NCBI GenBank assembly: GCA_047618565.1
Contig: JBLHKW010000046.1
Location: 1-33,604 of the forward strand
Direction of reading: 5' to 3'
DNA length: 33,604 nucleotides
Source of the DNA: JBLHKW01 sp047618565
GTDB lineage: Bacteria; Planctomycetota; UBA1135; GCA-002686595
In this document: one piece after another, positions 23,747 to 31,800 of the stretch
Layout of the letters: the number at the start of each line of letters is the position of its first letter
Position numbering within the stretch: position 1 is the stretch's first letter
Translations under genes and position numbers: made by a program
Notes under the pieces: generated by a model
What the model saw: only the letters and a program-made list of their open reading frames with translations
The model's database searches: none
What the model was told of the DNA's origin: nothing

Positions 23747-24969
23747 TGTTCGACACCCTGCAGCCGACGGCGACCGTGGACCGACCCCTCTCCAAAGAAC
23801 GTAGCGAGCTGAGGCTGGCATTCGCGGGTGGGGGCTCCGGTGGCCACATCGTGCCCGGGTTGCACTTGCTGGACGCGCTCGATTTCGACGGCCGCACGGT
23901 CAGCGATCTGGTCTGGTTCCAGAGCGGTCGCAAGGTCGAGACGCGCGTGATGGACGGCGTCGCGCGACGGCTCGGTGGCGCGAGTTACGAGCGCGTCTGC
24001 CTCGATATCGAACCCAGCGGGGGTGGTGCGCCGAGTGTTCCCAGGCTCGCCTGGCGCCTCACACCCGAGGTCTGGCGCGCCCGATCCGCGCTGCGGCGCC
24101 ATCGCATCGACGTGGTGCTCGGACTGGGGGGCTTCACGACCGTACCGGTGGTGCTGGCGGCCCGCTCCCTGCGCCTTCCGGTGGCCCTGCTCGAGGTCAA
24201 CGCGACCGCTGGCCGTGCCACCAAGGTCCTGAGTCCCCTGGCGGACATGGTCTTTCATGCCTGGCGCAGCACGATGCCCGCGGGCGACGACGACAAGCAC
24301 CTGTACGTGGGCGCCCCGCTGGGGCCGGCCTACCTGCCCGACGAGGCACGCATCACGGATGGGGGCGTTTCGGCGCCCGAGCTCGACGAGCACGGGCGCG
24401 GACGCCTCAAGGCGGAGTTCGGATTCGCGCCGGATCGGCCGTTGCTCCTGATCCTGGGCGGCAGCCAGGGGGCCAAGCCCCTGAACGAGTTCATCGGCGC
24501 AAACGAGACCGCTCTCCTGGCCGCTGGTGTGCAGATCCTGCACCAGGTCGGTCCGGGTCGCAGTACCGAAGGCGCCGCTTCGATCGACGGCTACCGCATG
24601 CTCGAGTACATCAACGATGTGCCCGGTGCCCTGTCGGCGGCCGACATGGTGCTGTGCCGTGGCGGGGCTTCGACCCTGGCCGAAATCGGTGCCCTGCGCA
24701 CTCCAGCGTGGGTCGTGCCCTACCCGCACCATCCGGACAGGCACCAGGAGCGCAACGCGCGTCAGCTCGGCGACGGGGTGCGCATCGTGGACGAGAGCGA
24801 GCTGGTGGCGAGCTTGGCGGTCGAACTCGTGCAGATGCTCGGTCCCGAGGGTGCGCAGCGGCGCGCGGCGATGCGCGAAGCCTTGCGCGGGACGGTGCCG
24901 ACCGATGGCTCGCTCCAGGTTTGGAACGGACTGTTCGCCATGGGGCGCACACTTTCGCGTTCCGACTGA
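23746..24969 (+). CDS. murG: Lipid II synthase MurG (UDP-GlcNAc transferase)
   Basis: A 407-residue GT-B glycosyltransferase that adds GlcNAc to lipid I, giving lipid II, at the inner membrane face. The N-terminal glycine loop is GGGSGGH (28-34), then VVLGLGGFTTVPVVLAA and LLEVNATAGRATK, where many MurGs have HEQN. The C-terminal donor domain has LLILGGSQGAKPLNE, CRGGASTLAEIGA and PYPHHPDRHQERNAR. Typical length is 350-370; the excess is a 20-residue N-terminal extension and an insert at about residues 200-225. ATG 23746 forms TGATG with the upstream stop. A 99-bp gap follows before murC. Confidence 0.94.
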   Translation: MFDTLQPTATVDRPLSKERSELRLAFAGGGSGGHIVPGLHLLDALDFDGRTVSDLVWFQSGRKVETRVMDGVARRLGGASYERVCLDIEPSGGGAPSVPRLAWRLTPEVWRARSALRRHRIDVVLGLGGFTTVPVVLAARSLRLPVALLEVNATAGRATKVLSPLADMVFHAWRSTMPAGDDDKHLYVGAPLGPAYLPDEARITDGGVSAPELDEHGRGRLKAEFGFAPDRPLLLILGGSQGAKPLNEFIGANETALLAAGVQILHQVGPGRSTEGAASIDGYRMLEYINDVPGALSAADMVLCRGGASTLAEIGALRTPAWVVPYPHHPDRHQERNARQLGDGVRIVDESELVASLAVELVQMLGPEGAQRRAAMREALRGTVPTDGSLQVWNGLFAMGRTLSRSD

Positions 24970-25068
24970 CGACTCCAAATGCTGACGCGCAATGACTTTG
25001 CGCACACCTCTGCGACGCGCGCGCGCGAGGCTTGAGTCGCGGTCCTGCACATGGCTTGAATAGCGTCC

Positions 25069-26625
25069 ATGACGTCCGACCACTCCACCGATTCATCGTC
25101 AACTTCATCGTCGCTCGCGCTCGTCCCGGGCATTCCCGAGCGAGTTCACATGCTCGGAATCGGTGGCGCGGGCCTCTCCGGCGCCGCGCGCCTCCTACTG
25201 GCCCAGGGCCACCGGGTGAGCGGGCACGATCGCTGCGAATCACCCTTCGGGCTGGCCCTGAAGGCCCTCGGAGTCCCGATCGAGCTGGGCGAAGCCGCCC
25301 GCGCCGGTATCCCCGACGAGGTCCGGCTGGTGGTCCGCTCGGCGGCCATCCCGGACTCGGATCCGCAGGTGCTGGAGGCCCGTAAACGTGGCCTTCCGGT
25401 GTGGAAATACGCGGACCTGCTGGGCCGCATCGGCCCCGCGCGACGCACCATGGCCGTCGCGGGCACGCACGGCAAGACCACGTCCTCCTGGATGCTCTAC
25501 CACGCCCTGGCGGGGGTCGCGCGCCTGACGGGGACCCCGGCTCCCGGCGCCCTGGTCGGTGGCACCGACATCGCCCTCGGGACCAATGCACTGGCGCCCG
25601 GCGCCGCGCCGGAGTCGGATTTCATTCCGCGCCCCGGTCGCGACTCGGGCATCGCCTCGAGCGGTGCGCGCCAGGCGACCTCGGGCTGGTTCGCGGTCGA
25701 GGCCTGTGAGTACGATCGTACGTTCCTGCAGATCAACCCTGAGGGGGCCATCGTCACGAACGTGGAGGCGGACCACCTGGACTACTACGGCAGCCTCGAG
25801 GCGGTCGAGGAGGCCTTCGCACGCTTCCTGGATCGCGTGCATCCGGACGGCCTGGTCGTGTGCGGTGCGGACGTCCCGGAGTGCGTGACCCACGCGGCGG
25901 CGCCGCGCGTCTGGCGACTCGGGCGTGAGCTACACATCGATTCGCTGTCCGAGGAGGGTGGCTGCCACGAGTTCCGGTTGCGCGGTCCGGGCTGGGCCAC
26001 TCCGCCGGTGAAGCTGTGTGTACCCGGAGTTTTCAACGTCGAGAACGCCGCGCTGGCGATCGCTCTCGCGGTTGGCCTTGCGGGGGGCAGCCATGAGCCG
26101 CGCCAGGTGGCGCGCGCCGCGGCCGAAGCTCTGTCCGCGTCGCGCGGCGTCGAACGGCGGTTCGAGCCGTGGTTTCGCCAGGGCGACATCGAGGTGATCC
26201 ACGACTACGCCCACCACCCGACCGAGGTGCGCCTCAACATCGAGGCCGCCCGCCGCCGCGCGCCGGATCGTCCCGTGCACGTGCTCTTCCAGCCCCACCA
26301 GCACAGCCGCACCGCGCGCTTCCTGGGGGATTTTGTCGAGGCCCTGCGCACGGCGCACGGGGTCGTGGTCACGGATGTCTACGGGGCGCGCCGGCAGATT
26401 GATTCCCAGGCAGCCGGGGCCGAGGAGCTCGTCCGTCGGCTGCACCTGGCCCGGGTGAAGGCTTCGTTCGGTGGTCCGGCGCTCGAGGCGGGCAGGTCAC
26501 TGGTGCAAGGGCTGCCCGATGCGTGTACCGTTCTGGTGCTCGGCGCAGGAGACATCGATGGCATTCGAGATGACCTTGAAGAACGACTGGCCATGCGTGG
26601 CGCTGCCACATGCATCGTTAGCTGA
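25069..26625 (+). CDS. murC: UDP-MurNAc-L-alanine ligase MurC
   Basis: A 518-residue Mur ligase that adds the first L-Ala to UDP-MurNAc. After a 22-residue Ser/Thr-rich leader come VHMLGIGGAGLSGAARLLL and RLVVRSAAIPDSDP. The P-loop is AGTHGKTT (131-138), followed by VEACEYDRTFL, IVTNVEADHLDYYG, DYAHHPTEVRLNIEAA and FQPHQHSRT, all diagnostic. A 30-40 residue insert around residues 165-200 (Pro/Gly/Ser-rich, after LVGGTD) makes it longer than the usual 450-490. The 3' end overlaps murB by 68 bp in another frame. Confidence 0.95.
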   Translation: MTSDHSTDSSSTSSSLALVPGIPERVHMLGIGGAGLSGAARLLLAQGHRVSGHDRCESPFGLALKALGVPIELGEAARAGIPDEVRLVVRSAAIPDSDPQVLEARKRGLPVWKYADLLGRIGPARRTMAVAGTHGKTTSSWMLYHALAGVARLTGTPAPGALVGGTDIALGTNALAPGAAPESDFIPRPGRDSGIASSGARQATSGWFAVEACEYDRTFLQINPEGAIVTNVEADHLDYYGSLEAVEEAFARFLDRVHPDGLVVCGADVPECVTHAAAPRVWRLGRELHIDSLSEEGGCHEFRLRGPGWATPPVKLCVPGVFNVENAALAIALAVGLAGGSHEPRQVARAAAEALSASRGVERRFEPWFRQGDIEVIHDYAHHPTEVRLNIEAARRRAPDRPVHVLFQPHQHSRTARFLGDFVEALRTAHGVVVTDVYGARRQIDSQAAGAEELVRRLHLARVKASFGGPALEAGRSLVQGLPDACTVLVLGAGDIDGIRDDLEERLAMRGAATCIVS

Positions 26626-27562
26626 CCGGACCACTCTGAGAGTCGGCGGTCGGGTCGAGTGGTTGCTCGAACCGAAGACGCCCGATGAGCTGCGCGAGGC
26701 CTGGATCGCGGCCAGGGCCTTCGTCAGCGAGGGCCCCGGACCCGAGAAACCCGTGCGCGTGCTCGGCGGCGGCGCCAACCTGGTCGTGGGCGATGGGGAG
26801 CTACCCGGCGTCGTGATCTCCACGGAGCGCTTGCGACGCGTCTTCCGTCCCACCGGCGGCAGTGCCGAGGCCTTGGCCGAGGGCGTCGACGATACGGATA
26901 TCCGTATGTCCCAGCCCTCACCCGCAGACGACCCGCGCCTGGTCGCCTGGTGCGGTGCGCCGATGCCGGGCTTGCTGCGCACCGCGCGAGATCTCGGTTT
27001 TTCGGGCCTCGAAGGCATCGTGGGTGTGCCCGGCCACGTGGGTGGCGGCGTCGCCATGAACGCCGGCGGGCGCTGGGGCGAGATGTGGGACGTGGTCGAG
27101 ACAGTGCGCGTACTCGAGCCCGACGGTACTCCGCGCGACCTCGCGCGCGACGAGTGCTCACCTGCCTACCGCAACGCCAATCTCGACGGACGCCTGGTGG
27201 TGGCCGTCGTCCTGCGCTTCAAGCCCGAGCCCAAGCTGGTCATCCGGGAGCGCATGTCGGAGTACCTGCGCGAGAAGCGTCGCGTCCAGCCCGTGACCGA
27301 ATGGTCCGCTGGTTGCGTCTTCAAGAACCCCGACCCGGAGGTTTCCGATGGCCGTTCCGCGGGGCTGCTCGTCGACGAGTACGGGGGCAAGGAGCTCTCC
27401 CGCGGCGACGCCATCGTCAGTCCGGTGCACGGAAATTTCATCGTGAACCGTGGCAAGGCCACCGCCGTCGATGTGCTCACGCTGATGGAGGACATGCGCG
27501 CTCTCGTGGCCGAGAAGTCCGGTGTCTGGCTCGAGTACGAGGTCCAGCGCTGGTTGCCGTAG
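26558..27562 (+). CDS. murB: UDP-N-acetylenolpyruvoylglucosamine reductase MurB
   Basis: A 334-residue FAD enzyme that reduces enolpyruvyl-UDP-GlcNAc to UDP-MurNAc. Motifs are RTTLRVGGRVEWLLEP, LGGGANLVVGD, GLEGIVGVPGHVGGGVAMNA, RNANLDGRLVV, SAGCVFKNPD, and DEYGGKELSRGDAIVSPVHG with NFIVN. In E. coli MurB the active-site general acid is Ser229 within the matching SAG-S motif. Here the residue is Cys253, so a thiol probably plays that role. ATG 26558 has AGGAG 6 bases upstream, inside murC, and gives a 68-bp overlap. ATG 26570 is an alternative, and the longer open frame from 26471 lies wholly within murC. Last gene of the dcw cluster. Confidence 0.94.
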   Translation: MAFEMTLKNDWPCVALPHASLADRTTLRVGGRVEWLLEPKTPDELREAWIAARAFVSEGPGPEKPVRVLGGGANLVVGDGELPGVVISTERLRRVFRPTGGSAEALAEGVDDTDIRMSQPSPADDPRLVAWCGAPMPGLLRTARDLGFSGLEGIVGVPGHVGGGVAMNAGGRWGEMWDVVETVRVLEPDGTPRDLARDECSPAYRNANLDGRLVVAVVLRFKPEPKLVIRERMSEYLREKRRVQPVTEWSAGCVFKNPDPEVSDGRSAGLLVDEYGGKELSRGDAIVSPVHGNFIVNRGKATAVDVLTLMEDMRALVAEKSGVWLEYEVQRWLP

Positions 27563-27608
27563 TTCGCCTCCGTATCCGAATGACAAACCCTGAACTCAGG
27601 ACGCCAAG

Positions 27609-28586
27609 ATGAAGACTCAGATCGCTTGCTTGCTCGCCCCCCTTGCCCTGTTGCCGGTCCAGAGTGAGCTGCAACTGGCTGTCGAGGAGGGGGCGACCCT
27701 GACCAAGACGTTCGTGGGCGTGCAGGAGCTGGATCTCGAGTCCATGTCCATGAGCGTTGGAGATCAGGAGGTGCCCGCAGAGCACTTCGAGGAGATGGAG
27801 TTCTCGATCGAGGAGACGCGCACGGTGGTCCTGGTCGACGAGTACCTCGAGCTGGGTGAGGGCAGGCCGACGAAGCTACGGCGCACCTATGACGAGCTGA
27901 GCGTCGAGTCGGTCGAGTCGAGCGACGGCCCGCGCGGCAGCGACGGGCAGTCGTCCAAGGATGAGAGTGCGCTCGAAGGGACGAGCGTGCTCTTCACCTG
28001 GGATGCGGACGAGGAAGAGTACAGCGTCGAGTTTGACGACGAGGAAGGCGACGGGGATCTCCTGGAGGCGCTCGTGGCAGACGCGGACCTGCTCATGTTC
28101 CTGCCCGATGGGGAGGTCGAAGAGGGCGATAGCTGGGATGTCGATGCAATCCTGATCAACGCCCTCCTGGCGCCCGGGGGTCTGATGTCCTTCATGGACG
28201 AGGACGGTGACTCGATCGACACCGAGCTGGCACTGGAGATCGACGAGAATGTGGAGGGCGAGATCACAGCCACGTTCGAGGGGCTGCGGGATGTCGATGG
28301 TCGGGAGCTCGCCGTCATCAGTCTCGAGATCGACGTTACCACGGAGGGCGACGAGGAGACCGAGAACGAGGCGGGAGTTACGGAAGCATCGAGCGTCGAG
28401 CTCGCCATGGAGCTCGAGGGCGAGCTGCTCTGGGATATCGACGCGGGCCACATCGTCGGGTACGACATTTCCGGCGATGTGGAGTCGACGGTGACGACCA
28501 CGGGGAGTTTCGGCGAGCAGGACTTCGAGCGCGAAATGGAGCTGGCCGGCACCATGACGCTGACACTCGAGGTCGAGACCGAGTAG
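27609..28586 (+). CDS. Highly acidic exported protein of unknown function
   Basis: A 325-residue protein with a short signal peptide (MKTQIACLLAPLALLPVQS) and a mature chain dominated by Glu and Asp, with long runs such as DADEEEYSVEFDDEEGDGD. Repeating beta-like segments (e.g. LAMELEGELLWDIDAGHIVG and the last residues GTMTLTLEVETE) suggest a large beta sheet. I do not recognise a family. It lies 46 bp after murB, with no promoter evident, so it may be cotranscribed with the dcw cluster, and it ends at a strong terminator. The acidity could reflect calcium binding or a saline habitat; neither is shown. The start has AGGA 9 bases upstream. Confidence 0.78.
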   Translation: MKTQIACLLAPLALLPVQSELQLAVEEGATLTKTFVGVQELDLESMSMSVGDQEVPAEHFEEMEFSIEETRTVVLVDEYLELGEGRPTKLRRTYDELSVESVESSDGPRGSDGQSSKDESALEGTSVLFTWDADEEEYSVEFDDEEGDGDLLEALVADADLLMFLPDGEVEEGDSWDVDAILINALLAPGGLMSFMDEDGDSIDTELALEIDENVEGEITATFEGLRDVDGRELAVISLEIDVTTEGDEETENEAGVTEASSVELAMELEGELLWDIDAGHIVGYDISGDVESTVTTTGSFGEQDFEREMELAGTMTLTLEVETE

Positions 28587-28662
28587 CTGCGGCGGCTTGG
28601 CTGTCCCCGGCGCGCGATCCCGGGCAGGCGCGTGGCGCCGGGCGCACGGGGCCCTGAAACAC

Positions 28663-28700
28663 GAAACGCGGCGCTCTCCGTCAGGAGGGCGCCGCGTTTC
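28663..28700. terminator. Bidirectional intrinsic terminator between convergent genes
   Basis: A perfect 12-bp stem (GAAACGCGGCGC at 28663-28674 with its complement at 28689-28700) continues inward through five more pairs, one of them a G-T, to a GTCA tetraloop. T-rich sequence follows on the plus strand (TTTCTCGATTTCCC), and the A-rich left flank gives T-rich sequence on the other strand. It lies between a plus-strand stop (28586) and a minus-strand stop (28717). Confidence 0.85.
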
Positions 28701-28716
28701 TCGATTTCCCCCGAGC

Positions 28717-30309
28717 TCAGTGGTCGCTGGAACCCTGGACCGAGACCCGGATCGAGCCGACGCCGGTCTGCAGCCTGAACTTGCCCGCCTCTGATCCGAC
28801 GTTGCCCTGCGCTTCCGCACCGGTCTGGCCGCGCTTGCGCACCAGCAGGCCGAGCTCGGCGGGGACGTCGACGGAACCGACGTCCGTGCGCAGACTGAAG
28901 CTGCCGCTCACGTTGCGCGGAACCGTGAGGTCTACATTGCCGGCGCCCGAGTTCATGCTGAGCTCGATGGAGCTACCGGTGCGCCCGATGCTCGCGCTCA
29001 CGTCTCCCGCTCCGGAGTTGGCGGTCAGTGCTTCGCGCACGCTACCGATGTTCAGTTCCACCGTGCCGGCACCCGAGTTCGCGATCAAGCTACCGATCTC
29101 CTGCTTCGGGACGTCCACGTAGACGCTGCCCGCGCCCGAGTTGAGCGACAGGTCGCCGCTCGCGTGGCGCACGGTGACGTCTCCCGCGCCGCTATTCGCC
29201 TTCACGTGCATCGTGCGCGGGACGTAGACCGTCAGCGAGACACCCCAGCCGCGCTCTTCCTTGTCGCTGTGGGCGTCGCGCAGGGTCAGGACACCGTTCT
29301 CCTCGCTGACGGTGACGTGGTCTTCGAAGTACGAGGTCAGCTTGCCGCCGTCGACACGCTCCAGATCAGCTTTCACGTGCGCGTCGATGCGCACATTGGA
29401 GCCCTCGCCACGCAGGATCGTGACGTCGCCGGCGCCCGAGTTGACGGACAATTGCTCGATGTCCTGGCCCAGGGGATGGTCCAGGGACAGGTCGGTCTCC
29501 CAGGTGTCCTCGGGCGCGGCGTCGAAGGCCTTCACATTGCGCAGCGCGGCCGGGAGCGCGAGCGCCACCCGTTCGGCGGTGGTGCTCGGCGGAAATAGCT
29601 CGATGCCCTCCGGAATCAGCGTGCCTCCCCCGAGGGAGACGGGTGCGACGGCTGCGTTTACGGAGCGCGACTGCCAGGTGGCGACGGCTGCCGTCGAGGC
29701 CAGAGCGAGTACGGAGAACTGGATCATCGTTGTCATGGAAAGGGCTCCTGCGCCCGCGGCGATGGCTGCCTTGGGCATCTGGGTCAAGGGTAGGAATGCG
29801 AGGAGCCATGTCTGTCGATCCCCGTAGCGGCCGTCGAGCCGCTCGCGCAGCCGTGTGAGTCCGCGCGTGATGCGGCTGTTGACGGTTGCGGGGGACACCT
29901 GCATGCGCAGGGCGATGTCCTGGTAGGTGAGGTCCTCGAAGAAGCGCAGCAGGATCGTCTCCCGGTACGGCTCCTCGAGTTCGAGCACGGTCCCCACGAG
30001 GTCCTTCTGGGTCGTGGCCTTCGCCACCAGCTCATAGGTCGAGGCCGTGCGCTCGCGCCGCGAGACCAGGTGCTCCCGGTGCTTGCGGTTGGACTCGCGC
30101 AGCCGCTGTTTCCCCAGATGGTTGCGCAGCACCGTCGCAAGCCAGCCGCGCAGCGGGCGATCCGTTTCCGGATCGCTCTCGAGCGCCGTGACCCACGTGT
30201 CCTGGGCCACATCCTCGGCCGTCTCCGGGTCCAGCGCGAGTTTCCTCGCGAGGGACTGGATCCAGCCGGTCTGGCTCAGGAGCGTCGCTGCGTTTGACAT
30301 CTCAGACAT
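28717..30309 (-). CDS. ECF sigma factor fused to transmembrane and beta-repeat domain
   Basis: A 530-residue fusion. Residues about 1-80 are sigma region 2 (TAEDVAQDTWVTALESD, then RPLRGWLATVLRNHLGKQRLR). Residues about 104-160 are region 4 (RETILLRFFEDLTYQDIALRM, then SPATVNSRITRGLTRLRERL). Residues about 181-212 are a transmembrane helix ending SVLALASTAAVATW. From about 265 to the end is a beta-repeat domain like DUF4097-type putative adhesins, with six NSGAG turns (e.g. VNSGAGDVTI, ANSGAGTVEL, MNSGAGNVDL) and two degenerate ones. The topology puts the sigma domain in the cytoplasm and the repeats outside. No anti-sigma gene is adjacent. The start is ATG 30309 (MSEMSNAA). The frame is open to 30504, but the added residues are Arg/Gly/Pro-rich and not sigma-like. 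Confidence 0.88.
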   Translation of the reverse strand: MSEMSNAATLLSQTGWIQSLARKLALDPETAEDVAQDTWVTALESDPETDRPLRGWLATVLRNHLGKQRLRESNRKHREHLVSRRERTASTYELVAKATTQKDLVGTVLELEEPYRETILLRFFEDLTYQDIALRMQVSPATVNSRITRGLTRLRERLDGRYGDRQTWLLAFLPLTQMPKAAIAAGAGALSMTTMIQFSVLALASTAAVATWQSRSVNAAVAPVSLGGGTLIPEGIELFPPSTTAERVALALPAALRNVKAFDAAPEDTWETDLSLDHPLGQDIEQLSVNSGAGDVTILRGEGSNVRIDAHVKADLERVDGGKLTSYFEDHVTVSEENGVLTLRDAHSDKEERGWGVSLTVYVPRTMHVKANSGAGDVTVRHASGDLSLNSGAGSVYVDVPKQEIGSLIANSGAGTVELNIGSVREALTANSGAGDVSASIGRTGSSIELSMNSGAGNVDLTVPRNVSGSFSLRTDVGSVDVPAELGLLVRKRGQTGAEAQGNVGSEAGKFRLQTGVGSIRVSVQGSSDH

Positions 30310-30373
30310 GGTCACACCTGGACACCGTCCGCGGTCGGTGATCAATGCGAGAACTTGGGAGAAACCGCGAGCG

Positions 30374-30454
30374 CGGCCCGGTTGCGGCCCCTGACGGGCG
30401 CTACACAGGTCTTTCGAGCCCGGGTAGCCCGCTGGAGTTGCGGCAACCGGGCCG
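30374..30454. promoter_or_regulatory. Inverted repeat in the divergent promoter region
   Basis: CGGCCCGGTTGC at 30374-30385 is repeated exactly in inverted form (GCAACCGGGCCG) at 30443-30454. The second copy overlaps a compact dyad, GTTGC-G-GCAAC, at 30437-30447. It lies in the 194-bp gap between the minus-strand sigma gene and the plus-strand peptidase gene. This is a reasonable place for a shared operator. No clear ECF-type -35/-10 pair was found there. Confidence 0.4.
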
Positions 30455-30503
30455 GTGCCGCATCGTCTGTCCTGTCCCGCCCGGAATCGAAAGACACCCA
30501 CCA

Positions 30504-31568
30504 ATGTTCACGCTCACCAGTCTCCTTCTGCTCGCTGGCTCCTTCACTCCGACTCCGGACCCCGCCCTGCTGCGGGCCCGGGCGGATGACGATGCCCAGG
30601 CGCGCGTCGCGGTCATCGAGGCGGTGCTCGATGCCCTGAATGAGAACTACGTCTTCCCCGAGGTCGCCACCGAGATGATCAACGCGGTGCGCGCCAAGCT
30701 GGACGCGGGCGGCTACGACAAGGTCGGCGCGGGAGAGGTCCTGGCGCGCGTCCTGACCGCGGACCTGCGTGACGTCTGCCACGACCTGCACCTGTCGGTC
30801 CGGTACTCGCTCGAGGACACGGGCGCCACCGGTAACGGCCCGTCCCCGGCCGACCTGCGGCGGGAGCAGGCTGAGCGCTCACGTCGCGCCAACTACGGCT
30901 TCGAGCGCGTCGAGTGCCTGCCCGGAAACATCGGTCTGCTGCGCATGAGCAGCTTCTCCGACGGCCCGCAAGCATTCGCAGCCGCCTCCGCCGCGATGAA
31001 CCTGCTCGCCAACACCGACGCCCTGATCGTGGATCTGCGTCAGAACGGAGGCGGTTCCCCGGCCATGGTGGCCTACCTCTCGACCTACCTGTTCGGTGAC
31101 GAGCCGGTCCACCTGAACAGTCTCTACGAGCCGCGGCGCGACTACACCCATCAATGGTGGACCCTGCCCCAGGTCCCCGGCGCGCGCTTCGGCGGTGACA
31201 AGCCCGTCTACGTGCTGACGAGCCGGCGCACCTTCTCGGCCGCCGAGGAGTACACCTACAACCTCAAGTGCCGCGATCGTGCCGTCATCGTCGGGCGCAC
31301 CACGGGCGGTGGCGCGCACCCCGTCGACCGCGTCGTCGTCACTCCCCACTTCGTCGTCTGGCTGCCCTTCGCGCGCGCCATCAACCCGATCACGGGCACC
31401 AACTGGGAGGGCACCGGCGTGGCCCCCGACATCCACGTGAACGCGGACCAGGCGCTCATCTTCGCCCAGCTGGAGGCCCTGACCGAGATCATGGAGTCCG
31501 CGGTAGGGGATGAGTTCGGCGAGCAACTGATGGGCCGCCGCGACGAGCTTGAGCGTAGCCTCGACTGA
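30504..31568 (+). CDS. Peptidase family S41 (tail-specific/IRBP-like) protein
   Basis: A 354-residue protein with a hydrophobic N-terminus (MFTLTSLLLLAGSF) that is probably a signal peptide. An N-terminal helical domain follows (AVIEAVLDALNENYVFPEVA), as in IRBP-like S41 proteins. The protease core has GNIGLLRMSSFSD, ALIVDLRQNGGGSPAMVAYLS, and VYVLTSRRTFSAAEEYTYNL with the likely nucleophile S245. GRTTGGGAHPVD and GTNWEGTGVAPDI follow. There is no PDZ domain, unlike CtpA-type proteases. Substrate unknown. The frame is open upstream, but ATG 30504 precedes the signal peptide. Divergent from the sigma-fusion gene. Confidence 0.87.
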   Translation: MFTLTSLLLLAGSFTPTPDPALLRARADDDAQARVAVIEAVLDALNENYVFPEVATEMINAVRAKLDAGGYDKVGAGEVLARVLTADLRDVCHDLHLSVRYSLEDTGATGNGPSPADLRREQAERSRRANYGFERVECLPGNIGLLRMSSFSDGPQAFAAASAAMNLLANTDALIVDLRQNGGGSPAMVAYLSTYLFGDEPVHLNSLYEPRRDYTHQWWTLPQVPGARFGGDKPVYVLTSRRTFSAAEEYTYNLKCRDRAVIVGRTTGGGAHPVDRVVVTPHFVVWLPFARAINPITGTNWEGTGVAPDIHVNADQALIFAQLEALTEIMESAVGDEFGEQLMGRRDELERSLD

Positions 31569-31800
31569 GGCGGGACTGGATTTTGCTGGCTCCTGGCCAG
31601 CGAAAACTGAAGTCAGCTCTGGATATCGGCCGCGCGCCGTACCATGGGGAGTCTTCCACCGCCGCTCCCTGCGCTCGCACACCTGCCCGATCCTTCCCGA
31701 CCGGATTCATGCCCACGGGCATTCTCCGGGGCCTGGCCCCGAATCGGCCCATCGCGGACCGGGCTGAGCGTCGACAGGTGCTTAGAATCTACTTCCTGCC

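Noticed and set aside
24985..25003. GCGCAA-TGACT-TTGCGC hairpin between murG and murC
   Set aside because: Short stem without a T-tract; possibly regulatory but below what can be supported.
26471..26557. Earlier in-frame start for murB
   Set aside because: No ribosome binding site and no match to the family N-terminus; ATG 26558 has AGGAG at 6 bases.
31581..31606. Hairpin after the S41 peptidase (GCTGGC with GCCAGC, flanked by TTTT and AAAA)
   Set aside because: The T-run is upstream and the A-run downstream on both strands, the reverse of an intrinsic terminator. It may still be a structural element.
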